In this document: one piece after another, positions 1 to 7,746 of the stretch
Numbering within the stretch: position 1 is the stretch's first letter
Layout of the letters: each line of letters begins with the position of its first letter
Assembly: GCA_040002995.1 (NCBI GenBank)
Contig: JBDUDK010000058.1
Location: 1-37,981 of the forward strand
Source of the DNA: JBDUDK01 sp040002995
Lineage (GTDB): Bacteria; Actinomycetota; Acidimicrobiia; Acidimicrobiales; Ilumatobacteraceae
Reading direction: 5' to 3'
Length of the DNA: 37,981 nucleotides
Made by a program: the position numbers and the translations under genes
The notes under the pieces: model-generated
What the model was told of the DNA's origin: nothing
The model's input: the letters and a program-made list of their open reading frames with translations, nothing else
The model's database searches: none

Positions 1-1406
1 TGCTGCGCGATCAGATCTTCGTGCTCGACCACATGTACATGTCGGTGTTCTCGACCGCGGGTTGGATACTGCGCCTCGGTGTCACCGTTGTCTTGCTCGC
101 GTCGATCCATCCCGCGCTCATCTTGCTCGCCGTCTTCGCGCTACCGACGGTGCTCACGTCGTCGTGGCGTCCGGCGGTCGAGCGCGTCGCTCAGGAGCGC
201 GGCGCTCAGTCCGACCGGCGGGCCAAGCACCTCTTCACCCTCGCTACCACCGCGCCGCCGGGCAAGGAGGTGCGCGTCACCGGTATCGGCCCTCGCCTCA
301 TCACCGATCGCCGCGAGGCGTGGGAGCGATGGTACGGACCGGTCGCATCCGCCCGCTGGGGCTCCGCGGTCTGGCACACGCTCGCATGGGCCGTATTCGG
401 TGCCGGCTTCGTTGGGGCGGTCATCTTCGTGTCGTCGGGGCTCGATTCTCCACCTGCCGATGTCCTGCTCGTGCTGGCGTCGGGCTCGCGCTTGTCCGCG
501 TACATCGGGGCCACCGTCGGCGAGATCGGGTTTCTGCGCGGCATCTGGATGGACGGGTCGCGGCGCCTCGCCTGGCTGGAGGACTACGCCGCGGCGATGA
601 CCGTCGACCACGACGTCGCCGTGCCGTCGCGCCTCGCGGAAGGCATCCGGCTGGAGCATGTCGACTTCGCGTACCCCGGCACGTCGCGACTCGTCCTTGA
701 AGATGTCAATGTCACCCTGCCGGCCGGCGCGGTGGTCGCGATCGTTGGCGAGAACGGCGCGGGCAAGACCACCCTCGTCAAGCTGCTCTCGAAGCTCTAC
801 GAACCGACGTCGGGTCGGATCCTCGTCGACCGCGCCGAACTCGCGCGCATGCCGGCCGACGAATGGCGCGAGCGTTTGGCGGGTGCGTACCAGGATTTCT
901 TCCGCTTTGAGTTCCGCGCCGGCCACAGCGTTGGGGTTGGCGACGTTCCCCGCCTCGACGACGGACTCGCCGTCAGGACCGCCGTTGAGCGTGCGGGCGC
1001 CGACGATGTGGTGCAGAAGCTCGTAGCGGGCCTCGAAACACAGCTGGGTCCGACGTGGCCGGAGGGCGTCGAGGTCTCGTTCGGTCAGTGGCAGAAGTTG
1101 GCGCTCGCCCGTGGGTTCATGCGCGACGGGCCGCTGCTGCTCATCCTCGACGAACCGACCGCCGCGCTCGATGCCGAAACCGAACATGCTCTGTTCGAGC
1201 GCTATGCCGCCGGCGCGCGCCGTGTCGGTGACGATGGTCGCATCACGGTGCTGGTGTCCCACCGATTCAGCACGTTGCGCATGGCCGACCTCATCGTGGT
1301 GCTTGACGGCGCTCGATTGGTCGAGGTCGGGAGCCACGACGAGCTCATGGCGCGCGGCGGCCAGTACGCGGAGCTGTATGGCATCCAAGCGGCGGCGCAC
1401 CGCTAG
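1..1406 (+). CDS. ABC transporter, fused permease/ATPase, 5' end missing
   Basis: Exporter-type ABC half-transporter whose beginning lies upstream of the window; the frame is open from base 3. The visible part starts in the membrane domain, with hydrophobic helices at roughly residues 10-45 and 115-175 of the readable part, followed by a nucleotide-binding domain. Walker A is GENGAGKTT, Walker B is LLLILDEPTAALD, and the H-loop is VSHRFST. The ABC signature is unusual: SFGQWQ in place of the usual SGGQ, although the rest of the region is normal for this family. Substrate cannot be told; relatives are usually annotated as lipid, peptide or drug exporters of the ABCB type. The stop TAG shares the palindrome CTAG with the stop of the convergent gene. 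Confidence 0.9.
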   Translation, partial: LRDQIFVLDHMYMSVFSTAGWILRLGVTVVLLASIHPALILLAVFALPTVLTSSWRPAVERVAQERGAQSDRRAKHLFTLATTAPPGKEVRVTGIGPRLITDRREAWERWYGPVASARWGSAVWHTLAWAVFGAGFVGAVIFVSSGLDSPPADVLLVLASGSRLSAYIGATVGEIGFLRGIWMDGSRRLAWLEDYAAAMTVDHDVAVPSRLAEGIRLEHVDFAYPGTSRLVLEDVNVTLPAGAVVAIVGENGAGKTTLVKLLSKLYEPTSGRILVDRAELARMPADEWRERLAGAYQDFFRFEFRAGHSVGVGDVPRLDDGLAVRTAVERAGADDVVQKLVAGLETQLGPTWPEGVEVSFGQWQKLALARGFMRDGPLLLILDEPTAALDAETEHALFERYAAGARRVGDDGRITVLVSHRFSTLRMADLIVVLDGARLVEVGSHDELMARGGQYAELYGIQAAAHR

Positions 1407-1855
1407 ATCTCGGGCGCGGGGAACGGCTTGGCGAATGTGAACGCTTCCGGGCCAGGTCCGTGTGACCGCAGGAGCTCGAGTCGATCCTTGGCCTCGTCGA
1501 CGGTGGGAGTGTGATCCGCCGCCACCCACCAGAGCACCAAGAACGTGTCGGCAGGGCGTTCAAACCACTCTCTCCGCCGCAACATCACCGCGCGGTGATC
1601 GGACTGGTACACAAAGGCGCTCAGCGTGTCGAGCGACTCCCACACGCTCATGTTGACGATCAGCATGTCGTCGTCGAACGCCCTGATCGATGTGGCGTCG
1701 CCCTCCTCAGTCTGAAGGCGCCACACGAACCCTGGTGACTTGTCGGCGAGCGCATTGATCGGCTCGAGCGCGGCGACGAAATCGGACAGCTGCGGCGAGT
1801 CGAGGGGATCGCGGATGCGACCGATATTCAGCTGAGCGAGGCGGTAGCCGGCCAT
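1403..1855 (-). CDS. DUF3291 domain protein
   Basis: A 150-residue protein with the DUF3291 pattern: start MAGYRLAQLNIGR, a central MSVWESLDTLSAFVYQSDH segment, then W-rich LVLWWVAADHTP. The fold resembles dimeric alpha-beta barrel monooxygenase-like proteins (as in heme-degrading or antibiotic-biosynthesis monooxygenase families), but biochemical function is not established and I do not assign one. A TAGCTT hexamer on the minus strand (1867-1862) ends six bases before the ATG, so the mRNA is probably leaderless. The gene is divergent from the ArsR gene, and its expected -35 region overlaps the left arm of the ArsR operator candidate, so it may share that control. It ends in a four-base overlap with the ABC gene. 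Confidence 0.85.
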   Translation of the reverse strand: MAGYRLAQLNIGRIRDPLDSPQLSDFVAALEPINALADKSPGFVWRLQTEEGDATSIRAFDDDMLIVNMSVWESLDTLSAFVYQSDHRAVMLRRREWFERPADTFLVLWWVAADHTPTVDEAKDRLELLRSHGPGPEAFTFAKPFPAPEI

Positions 1856-1861
1856 CGACGA

Positions 1862-1867
1862 AAGCTA
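1862..1867 (-). promoter_or_regulatory. -10 box of DUF3291 gene (leaderless)
   Basis: TAGCTT read on the minus strand, six bases upstream of the ATG at 1855. The transcription start would fall on the start codon. Confidence 0.55.
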
Positions 1868-1884
1868 TCCGGCGGCCCGTGTGC

Positions 1885-1919
1885 ATGCCTTGACAGTAAT
1901 ATAGCTAGAAAGGCATACT
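1885..1919 (+). promoter_or_regulatory. ArsR promoter with inverted-repeat operator
   Basis: A perfect -35 TTGACA (1890-1895) is followed after 18 bases by CATACT (1914-1919), then six bases and the ATG at 1926. A 7-base perfect inverted repeat, ATGCCTT (1885-1891) and AAGGCAT (1910-1916), spans both promoter boxes. This is the geometry expected of an autoregulatory operator for the downstream ArsR repressor. Binding itself is inference. Confidence 0.65.
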
Positions 1920-1925
1920 AGGCGG

Positions 1926-2243
1926 ATGCTTGCGACTTCGGCGTTGGAAGTCCTCGCCGAGCCCAGTCGCCGGCGCATTCTCGACCTGTTGCGAGACGGA
2001 GAACGGCCGGTGGGCGAGTTGGTCGACCGGATGGACCTCACCCAGCCGGCCGTGTCGAAGCACTTGAGAGTGCTGAAGGACGCGGGCCTCGTCGAGGTCA
2101 GGGCCAACGCGCAACAACGGCTGTACCGGATCCGCCCGGATCCACTCGCTGAGCTCGACGCGTGGCTCGAGCCGTACCGGAAGTTATGGAGCGAGAGCCT
2201 CGACCGACTCGAGGCTCATCTCGACAAGAGGAGGAAGCGATGA
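1926..2243 (+). CDS. ArsR-family winged-helix repressor
   Basis: A 105-residue ArsR/SmtB-type transcription regulator. It opens with ALEVLAEPSRRRILDLL, and the recognition helix region reads DLTQPAVSKHLRVLKDAGLV, the family hallmark. The usual metal-binding cysteines (CxC in helix 3) are absent, so it is not a classical metal sensor. It belongs to the subgroup paired with SRPBCC proteins, whose signal is usually unknown. The gene overlaps the SRPBCC gene by four bases (ATGA), so the two are translationally coupled. A strong promoter with an inverted repeat lies directly upstream, suggesting autoregulation. The start codon sits six bases after the -10 box, so the transcript is probably leaderless. 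Confidence 0.93.
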   Translation: MLATSALEVLAEPSRRRILDLLRDGERPVGELVDRMDLTQPAVSKHLRVLKDAGLVEVRANAQQRLYRIRPDPLAELDAWLEPYRKLWSESLDRLEAHLDKRRKR

Positions 2244-2746
2244 CTGACGCCACGGTGAAGGTTGAAGGCAAGCGGCCGGTGATCCGTTTCGAACGCCACC
2301 TCATCGATCCCCCCGAGGTCGTCTGGCAAGCGCTTACCGATCGTGAACAACTGAAGCGGTGGTTCCCCTGCGACATCGTCACCGACGAGTGGAAGGTCGG
2401 GGCCGCCCTCTCGTTCGAGTTCCGTGAGGGCAAGTGGCCGCCGCTCACGGGCCGCGTCCTCGAGTGTGACGAGCCGCGGGTACTCGCGTACACGTGGGGC
2501 GAAGAGACACTTCGTTTCGAACTCACACCCGAGCGGTCAAGCGGAACGCACCTGATTCTCACCGACGAACTCGATGGTGGCGTCGCCGCCCGCAATGCCG
2601 CCGGATGGGACGAATGCCTCGACCGGCTCGAGGGCGGTTGGGAGCAGGGCGGTGGATGGAAACATCGGTTTGATCACTACGTCGCGGCGTTCGAACCCGT
2701 CCTGGGCCCCCAGGAGGGTCCGCCGCCAGGCTTCGAACCCGAATAG
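2240..2746 (+). CDS. SRPBCC (AHSA1-like) domain protein
   Basis: A 168-residue START/SRPBCC-fold protein of the AHSA1 (activator of Hsp90 ATPase homologue 1-like) type. Typical segments are FERHLIDPPEVVWQALTD near the N-terminus, KRWFPCDI, the mid-region LEFDEPRVL-like strand (LECDEPRVLAYTWG), and the C-terminal GWDECLDRLEGGW helix. Such proteins form a hydrophobic ligand pocket; ligand and role are unknown. The start chosen is the ATG at 2240, which overlaps the ArsR stop and has GAGGAGG about six bases upstream; an upstream in-frame start at 2162 lies inside the ArsR gene and lacks that support. ArsR plus SRPBCC is a widespread two-gene unit in actinomycetes. Confidence 0.9.
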   Translation: MTDATVKVEGKRPVIRFERHLIDPPEVVWQALTDREQLKRWFPCDIVTDEWKVGAALSFEFREGKWPPLTGRVLECDEPRVLAYTWGEETLRFELTPERSSGTHLILTDELDGGVAARNAAGWDECLDRLEGGWEQGGGWKHRFDHYVAAFEPVLGPQEGPPPGFEPE

Positions 2747-2825
2747 TCCGGGCCGGAATGTCGGGAACTCGGGAACAGTCTTCGGCGACCAGTTAGAGAC
2801 TGACCACCGAAGGAGCCACAGAAAC

Positions 2826-3506
2826 GTGCGCACTCTCAAGACGATTGCGGGGTTGGGAGCGATTGTCGGGGCGATCGTGCTGGGCGCGTCGAGCGCGTCG
2901 GCCCATGTGACGGTCGATCCGGGCACCGCTACCAAGGGGGCCGGTGACCAGGTTCTTACGTTTCGCGTGCCCAACGAGATGGACGACGCCAACACGACGC
3001 AAGTGAAGATTCAACTACCGCAGGACCACCCGATCGCGGCCGTCGACGTGCTCGCGATGCCGGGCTGGACGACCAAGGTGGAAACCGTCCATCTCGCCAC
3101 CCCCATCCAGACCGACGACGGCGCTATCACCGATGTACCGAGCGTCATCACGTGGACCGGCGGCCAGATCAAGCCGGGCGAGTACGGCGAGTTCAAGGTT
3201 CTCGCGATGGGTCTCCCGGACGACACTGACTCGCTCGCGTTCCATACGCTCCAGGACTACGACAACAACCAAGAAGTGTCGTGGATCGATGCGACGGCGG
3301 CGGGCCAGGCCATGCCCGAGCACCCCGCACCCGTCCTCGGCCTCACGGCCGCGGCGGCGGGCGATGTTGCCTCACCGGCAGTCGGCGATTCCTCGGACGA
3401 TTCCGACACGCTCGCGATCGTGGCGATCATCGTCGGCGGTGTGGGACTCGTTGCCGCCGTTGCCGCGATCGCTCTGGCACGGAAGCAGACCCCGCGCCTC
3501 ACCTAG
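2826..3506 (+). CDS. YcnI-like copper-binding membrane-anchored protein (DUF1775)
   Basis: A 226-residue exported protein. A signal peptide ends in SSASA, leaving His27 as the first mature residue (HVTVDP), as in the YcnI family where the N-terminal histidine, a glutamate and a tryptophan form a copper site. Here E51 in VPNE and W110 in ITWTGG are the likely partners. The C-terminus carries one membrane helix (AIVAIIVGGVGLVAAVAAIAL) and a basic RKQ tail, so the domain is displayed outside the membrane. The start is GTG at 2826 with AAGGAG ten bases upstream; a longer frame from 2574 runs inside the SRPBCC gene and is rejected. The usual CopC/CopD partners are not next door. Function in copper handling is from the family. 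Confidence 0.88.
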   Translation: MRTLKTIAGLGAIVGAIVLGASSASAHVTVDPGTATKGAGDQVLTFRVPNEMDDANTTQVKIQLPQDHPIAAVDVLAMPGWTTKVETVHLATPIQTDDGAITDVPSVITWTGGQIKPGEYGEFKVLAMGLPDDTDSLAFHTLQDYDNNQEVSWIDATAAGQAMPEHPAPVLGLTAAAAGDVASPAVGDSSDDSDTLAIVAIIVGGVGLVAAVAAIALARKQTPRLT

Positions 3507-3509
3507 CCT
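3504..3509 (+). promoter_or_regulatory. -10 box of amidase gene, overlapping the ycnI-like stop
   Basis: TAGCCT, six bases before the ATG at 3516. Its first three bases are the TAG stop codon of the gene upstream. Confidence 0.5.
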
Positions 3510-3515
3510 TCGCAC

Positions 3516-4547
3516 ATGCCACTGGCCAAAGCCGCACTGTTGTTGACGGCCGCGGCCATGGTGGGCGCCGCATGCAGTGCGAACGCACCGTCCGCGGCGA
3601 CTGGTTCGACCGAGGCGATAACGACGACCACGAACGCCCGTGCCACCACCGTCGCGCCTGGAACCACGACAACCGCGACGACGGTTGCGTCCACCACATC
3701 GACTACGGCCGCTCCCTCGACAGCCGCGTCGACTGCCGCGCCGACCACGGCCGCGACCGCACCGCCCACCACTCGTGCGCGCACAACCGTGCCGCCCGCG
3801 GCGACCACGGCTCCCACCGAAGCCCCCGTGGTCACCACTGCGCCGGCGCCGCCAGCCGCTCCCGTCGATCTGAGCGGGCTGGGTGCCGTAGCGGGCAGGG
3901 TGATCGCCATCGACCCCGGCCACAACGGCGCCAACTGGCAGCACACGGCCGAGATGAACCAACAGATCTGGATCGGGACGCAATACAAGGCGTGTGACAC
4001 CGCCGGCACGGCCACCAACGACGGCTACTCCGAAGCCGCGTACACGTTCGACGTCGCCGTGCGCCTTCAGGCAGTGCTGGCCGCGGCCGGCGCTCAGGTT
4101 GTGCTGTCGCGCCCCGATAACTCGGGCTTCGGGCCGTGCATCGACGAGCGTGCTTACTTCGGCAATCGCGCGCAGGCAGCGGTGGCTATCTCGATTCACG
4201 CCGACGGTGGACCGGCGAGCGGGCGCGGTTACGAGGCCAACATGCCGGCGAACATCGCGGGATATACCGACGACATCTATGCCGCCTCCCATCGTCTGGG
4301 GGTCGATATCGCGCAGGCGTTCGGCGCGGGCACGGGCATGCCGCCGAGCACGTACTACTGTTGTGGCGGTCTCATCGAACGGAGCGATTTCGGTGGTTTG
4401 AACCTCTCCGATGTGCCCAAGATCCTGTTCGAGACGGGGAACATGCGCAACGCCACTGATGCCGCGCTGTTCAAGGACTCGGCGTTTCGCCAACGCGAAG
4501 CAGAGGCGCTCGCCGCCGGACTCGCGGCTTTCCTCGCCGGCCAGTAG
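3516..4547 (+). CDS. N-acetylmuramoyl-L-alanine amidase (Amidase_3), exported
   Basis: A 343-residue cell-wall hydrolase that cuts the amide bond between N-acetylmuramic acid and L-alanine. It has an N-terminal hydrophobic export signal with a Cys at residue 20 (AACSAN, a weak lipobox because -3 is glycine), then a Thr/Ala/Pro-rich linker of about 90 residues, then the catalytic domain. Zinc-site residues are visible: His in DPGHNG, Glu in DGYSEAAY, His in SIHADGG; the catalytic Glu is in FETGNMRN. The linker would let the enzyme reach the wall from the membrane. A TAGCCT -10 box lies six bases before the ATG. Peptidoglycan remodelling is inferred from the family. Confidence 0.9.
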   Translation: MPLAKAALLLTAAAMVGAACSANAPSAATGSTEAITTTTNARATTVAPGTTTTATTVASTTSTTAAPSTAASTAAPTTAATAPPTTRARTTVPPAATTAPTEAPVVTTAPAPPAAPVDLSGLGAVAGRVIAIDPGHNGANWQHTAEMNQQIWIGTQYKACDTAGTATNDGYSEAAYTFDVAVRLQAVLAAAGAQVVLSRPDNSGFGPCIDERAYFGNRAQAAVAISIHADGGPASGRGYEANMPANIAGYTDDIYAASHRLGVDIAQAFGAGTGMPPSTYYCCGGLIERSDFGGLNLSDVPKILFETGNMRNATDAALFKDSAFRQREAEALAAGLAAFLAGQ

Positions 4548-4554
4548 ACGCCTC

Positions 4555-4560
4555 TAGCAT
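4555..4560 (+). promoter_or_regulatory. -10 box of MetE-like gene
   Basis: TAGCAT, eight bases before the ATG at 4569. This is compatible with a leaderless transcript. Confidence 0.5.
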
Positions 4561-4568
4561 CCGCAGCG

Positions 4569-5714
4569 ATGAAGCTGAGCACTGATCGCATCCTCACGAC
4601 GCACGTTGGCAGCTTGCCCCGCCCGCAAGAGGTGGTCGACTTTCTGTTCGCGCAGGACCGGGGTGAGCCGATCGACCCCACCGCCTTCGATGAGGCGATG
4701 GGGCGCGGTGTGAGCGACGCCGTTGGTCACCAGGCCAGCGCCGGGCTCGACATCCTCGACGACGGTGAGATGAGCAAGATCAGCTACGGCACCTACATCC
4801 GCCATCGCCTCTCGGGATTCGAACCGGGCAACGTGCCCCGCGCCACACCGGCCGACCTCGACGATTTTCCGGAGTATCGCGACAAGCTCGCGGCCTCCGG
4901 CGCGAGCCCGAAGTACTTGCGTCCGATCTGCAAGGGGCCGATCGAAGTCAAGAACCTCCAGCCGCTGCACGACGACATCGCCCGCTTGAAGGCCGCGTTA
5001 TCGGGTGTGTCCGCCATGGAGGGTTTCATGACCGCGGCGTCGCCGGGGACGATCGCGGTTTTCCAGCCGAATGAGTTCTATCCGTCGCATGAGGCATACC
5101 TCGAAGCCCTCGCCGACGCGATGCGCTCCGAATACGAGGCCATCGTAAAGGCGGGTCTGATCCTTCAGATCGACTGCCCCGACCTAGCGATGGGACGTCA
5201 CATCAGATTTCGCGATGTCGACGACGACGAGTTTGTTCGAAACGCGGCGCTCCAAGTCGAGGCGCTCAATCACGCGCTGGCGAACGTCCCCGCCGACCGG
5301 TCACGGCTTCACGTCTGCTGGGGGAACTATGAAGGGCCGCATCTCCGCGATATCCCGCTCGCCAAAATTCTTCCCGAGGTAGTGAAAGCCAAGCCGATGG
5401 CATTCCTTATCGAAGGCGCCAACGCCCGCCATGAACATGAATGGAAGTTGTGGGAGACGGAGAAACTGCCCGACGACAAGGTGCTGATTCCCGGCGTCAT
5501 CGACTCGACCTCGAACACCATCGAGCATCCCGAGCTGGTCGCGCAACGAATCGTGCGCTACGCAACGATCGTGGGCCGAGAGCGCGTACTCGCGGGCACC
5601 GACTGTGGATTCGGGACGTTCGCCGGGTTCGGTCCGGTGCACCCGTCTATCTGCTGGGAAAAGATGCGAGCGCTCGCGCAAGGTGCGGCGCTCGCATCCG
5701 ACCAGCTGTGGTGA
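4569..5714 (+). CDS. MetE C-terminal-like (cobalamin-independent methionine synthase II family) methyltransferase
   Basis: A 381-residue single-barrel protein related to the catalytic C-terminal half of MetE. The opening TTHVGSLPRP is typical of the family. Zinc/thiol-activating residues can be seen: HVCWGNYEGPH, the acidic/His segment LIEGANARHEHEW, and the late Cys in GTDCGFGTF. Stand-alone relatives lack the N-terminal half of MetE, and their methyl donor and acceptor are often unknown; some act on corrinoid proteins or other thiols. I therefore call the family, not methionine synthase. The gene is probably transcribed alone from the TAGCAT box. A convergent PRC-barrel gene ends nine bases downstream. 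Confidence 0.85.
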   Translation: MKLSTDRILTTHVGSLPRPQEVVDFLFAQDRGEPIDPTAFDEAMGRGVSDAVGHQASAGLDILDDGEMSKISYGTYIRHRLSGFEPGNVPRATPADLDDFPEYRDKLAASGASPKYLRPICKGPIEVKNLQPLHDDIARLKAALSGVSAMEGFMTAASPGTIAVFQPNEFYPSHEAYLEALADAMRSEYEAIVKAGLILQIDCPDLAMGRHIRFRDVDDDEFVRNAALQVEALNHALANVPADRSRLHVCWGNYEGPHLRDIPLAKILPEVVKAKPMAFLIEGANARHEHEWKLWETEKLPDDKVLIPGVIDSTSNTIEHPELVAQRIVRYATIVGRERVLAGTDCGFGTFAGFGPVHPSICWEKMRALAQGAALASDQLW

Positions 5715-5723
5715 ACTCGCCGG

Positions 5724-6050
5724 TCAGGCGGCGAGCTGATAATGCTGAAGTAGTTGCTCTTCGACGGCGCGGGTCAAGATGTGGTCCTTGCCAGCGCGCG
5801 GAGCCGACTTCACGGTCTTCTTGTCGAACGGAATGACCAAGCGTCCATCTTCGGACTGGTAGGCATCGTTCAACGGGACGTAGTGCTGAGCAGCGAATAC
5901 ACCGAGATCGACGATCATCCATCGCGGCGTGAGGGTCTTGTCGTCGTACAGCACGTCGGTGATTTTGCCGACTTTCATTCCGTGCTCGTCGATGACTGAG
6001 TGGCCCTTGTAATCGCGAGCTTCAGACGTACCTGGGTTCTCCATAGACAC
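5724..6050 (-). CDS. PRC-barrel domain protein
   Basis: A protein of about 108 residues with the PRC-barrel pattern: GHSVIDEHGMKVGKITDVLYDD, then PRWMIVDLGV, and VPLNDAYQSEDGRLVIPFDKKTV. PRC barrels occur in photosynthetic reaction centre H subunits, in RimM and in many stress-linked bacterial proteins of unknown role. The start is uncertain: minus-strand AAGGAG lies nine bases before a GTG at 6050 and fifteen before an ATG at 6044; I prefer the GTG on spacing. A longer frame to 6125 lacks a ribosome site. The gene is divergent from the PPOX gene. Confidence 0.82.
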   Translation of the reverse strand: MSMENPGTSEARDYKGHSVIDEHGMKVGKITDVLYDDKTLTPRWMIVDLGVFAAQHYVPLNDAYQSEDGRLVIPFDKKTVKSAPRAGKDHILTRAVEEQLLQHYQLAA

Positions 6051-6247
6051 GATGAACGTCTCCTTGAGAGTTGCGTAGGTGTTCGCTGAGAATGTTCCCG
6101 GGTTTCGTGACGAACAGACGCGCAATTCACATGAGTTAGTAAAGGAGTCACGCAGGGTGTCTGGGCGTTCACGGCGTGTCCCCCGGTTGGCGACGAAAAC
6201 AGACGTCAGTCGTGATTGGTCCCGAGGAGTGACGGCACCGCCGAATT
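6051..6247. other. Divergent intergenic region without a recognised gene
   Basis: About 200 bases between the divergent PRC-barrel and PPOX genes. It contains the PRC-barrel ribosome site (minus-strand AAGGAG near 6060). On the plus strand an AAAGGAG around 6140-6146 is followed by no convincing reading frame. I see no hairpin terminator, RNA gene or clear -10 box for the PPOX gene. Confidence 0.4.
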
Positions 6248-6781
6248 ATGTTGACGCGCGACGATGACGACGTGAGCAGCGGAGTAGGCCCGGTCGCCAG
6301 CCGACCCAAGATGTTCGGTGGGGTGGCGGAACCCGTGCTCCTCCCCTGGTCATGGGCCCTCGACCGCCTCAGTCACGCCCGTAATTACTGGATCGCCACT
6401 ACCCGGCCTGATGGCCGTCCCCACAGCCGGCCCGTCTGGGGCGTGCTGGTCGACGAAGCGGTTTTCTTCTCTACCGGTTCACTCGCGGTGGCGAACCTGG
6501 CGTGCAGCCCGGAGATCTCTTTGCATACCGAGAGCGCCACCGAGCTCGTCATTCTCGAAGGCGTGGCCACGGTGGAAATTGATCGGTCGGTCATCGTGCG
6601 TGTGTGCGACGACTACAGCGTCAAGTACGACGAGGCGCTCGACGCCGATCATCTGCCCGGGCCCTTCTACCGCGTCCGAACGCGTGTCGCCTTCGGTTGG
6701 CTCGCGACGCCTTCGTTCACCGACGGTGGCGCGGTGTTCCACGGCACCGCGACGAAGTGGACGTTCGCGGGCGAGGCTTAG
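6248..6781 (+). CDS. Pyridoxamine 5'-phosphate oxidase-like flavin/F420-binding protein
   Basis: A 177-residue split-barrel protein of the PPOX family. It has the family opening around residues 30-75: LDRLSHARNYWIATTRPDGRPHSRPVWG is the first-strand region that lines the cofactor pocket, followed by VLVDEAVFFSTGS. C-terminal VRTRVAFGWL and TATKWTF complete the barrel. In actinomycetes many such proteins bind F420 or heme rather than FMN; cofactor and substrate cannot be told here. The start at the ATG 6248 is tentative, since no ribosome site or -10 box stands out; GTG 6272 is an alternative. It ends in a four-base overlap (TTAG) with the convergent CDF transporter gene. Confidence 0.85.
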   Translation: MLTRDDDDVSSGVGPVASRPKMFGGVAEPVLLPWSWALDRLSHARNYWIATTRPDGRPHSRPVWGVLVDEAVFFSTGSLAVANLACSPEISLHTESATELVILEGVATVEIDRSVIVRVCDDYSVKYDEALDADHLPGPFYRVRTRVAFGWLATPSFTDGGAVFHGTATKWTFAGEA

Positions 6782-7686
6782 TGGCGAAGACGTTCCGCCG
6801 GAGTAGTGGTGATCGCGCACGGGTCGCGCTCATCGACCCCGCACGTCTCACACTCGACCTCGAGTGTCGCGTGCGCGATTGTGAACTCCCGCGTGAGTCG
6901 AGTTTTCACGCGTGCCGCCACTACTTGCGCCTCCTCGAGTGAGGGGTGGCCGTCGAGAACGACATGAGCGGAAAGGGCCGCGACTTCCGACGACAAGCTC
7001 CAGGTGTGGAGGTCGTGAACGGACTCAACGCCCGGGGTGCCGGCGATCGCCGCGAGGATCGCCGCGGTATCAAGATTTTCCGGTGTCGATTCAAGGAGGA
7101 CATCGGTGGTCTCGCGCAAGAGGCCAACCGCTCGCCACGCGATGAGCGCGGACACGACGAGCGATGCGATCGGGTCGAGGCGCGCGTAGCCGCCGGTGAC
7201 CGCGATGACGACGCCGGCGGCGAACACGGCGACGGAAGCGGCCGCATCGCCCACCATGTGCAAGAGGGCGGCGCGCATGTTGAGGTCTCGACTGTGGTCG
7301 TTGAGCACGCGGACGGTAGCGAGGTTGGCCGCGAACGCCACCGCGGCGACGATCGCCACGGTGGTGCCTTCGACATCGGCTGGATGGATGAGTCGGACGA
7401 TGGCCCCCCACGCGAGAAGGCCGGTGACGGTCAAGATCGATGCGGCGTTCACCTGCGCGGCCAAGATCGTGGCTCGGTGGTAGCCGAACGACTTCCGCTC
7501 GTTCGCGGCTCGTTGCGCCAGCACTACCGCAACCAGCGAGACGCCGAGGGCGGCCACATCGGACAGGTTGTGCCCGGCGTCGGCGAGAAGCCCGACTGAA
7601 TGCGCGGTCAAACCGAAGATCACCTGACCGACGACGAGCGCGACGTTGATCCCGAGTGCAACTCGGAGTCTGGTCGAGCGGTCCAC
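6778..7686 (-). CDS. Cation diffusion facilitator (zinc-type) efflux transporter
   Basis: A CDF-family metal/proton antiporter of about 302 residues exporting divalent metal, most likely zinc. Six membrane helices are visible. The metal-site motifs are HNLSD in helix 2 (within LLADAGHNLSDV) and HMVGD in helix 5, the HxxxD pair typical of zinc-preferring CDFs. The cytoplasmic C-terminal domain includes VESVHDLHTWSLSS, the conserved dimer and metal-sensing segment. No long His-rich loop is present. The start chosen is the GTG at 7686 because TACCCT (7698-7693) ends six bases before it; a GTG at 7710 would put that box inside the gene. It is divergent from the nitrilase gene. Confidence 0.92.
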   Translation of the reverse strand: MDRSTRLRVALGINVALVVGQVIFGLTAHSVGLLADAGHNLSDVAALGVSLVAVVLAQRAANERKSFGYHRATILAAQVNAASILTVTGLLAWGAIVRLIHPADVEGTTVAIVAAVAFAANLATVRVLNDHSRDLNMRAALLHMVGDAAASVAVFAAGVVIAVTGGYARLDPIASLVVSALIAWRAVGLLRETTDVLLESTPENLDTAAILAAIAGTPGVESVHDLHTWSLSSEVAALSAHVVLDGHPSLEEAQVVAARVKTRLTREFTIAHATLEVECETCGVDERDPCAITTTPAERLRH

Positions 7687-7692
7687 GACTCC

Positions 7693-7698
7693 AGGGTA
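7693..7698 (-). promoter_or_regulatory. -10 box of CDF transporter gene
   Basis: TACCCT on the minus strand, six bases before the GTG at 7686. This is the main reason for choosing that start. Confidence 0.45.
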
Positions 7699-7746
7699 GA
7701 GGTGAGCCACCGCAGACCGGCACCGCGAGACCTGCGAACGTGGGGC

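Noticed and set aside
141..1529. Long minus-strand open frame opposite the ABC transporter gene
   Set aside because: Antisense shadow, no domain; the ABC motifs are on the plus strand.
3640..3870. Thr/Ala/Pro codon repeats in the amidase linker as a possible CRISPR or satellite
   Set aside because: The repeats are irregular at DNA level and in frame, as expected of a wall-spanning linker; no constant repeat-spacer pattern.
3372..4493. Long minus-strand open frame opposite the amidase gene
   Set aside because: Contains a Gly/Arg-rich low-complexity stretch produced by the Thr/Ala linker read backwards; no motif.
6079..6267. Small plus-strand frame in the PRC-barrel/PPOX gap with an AAAGGAG inside
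   Set aside because: The product is Arg/Ser-rich with no family features, and the ribosome-like site is not placed before a plausible start.
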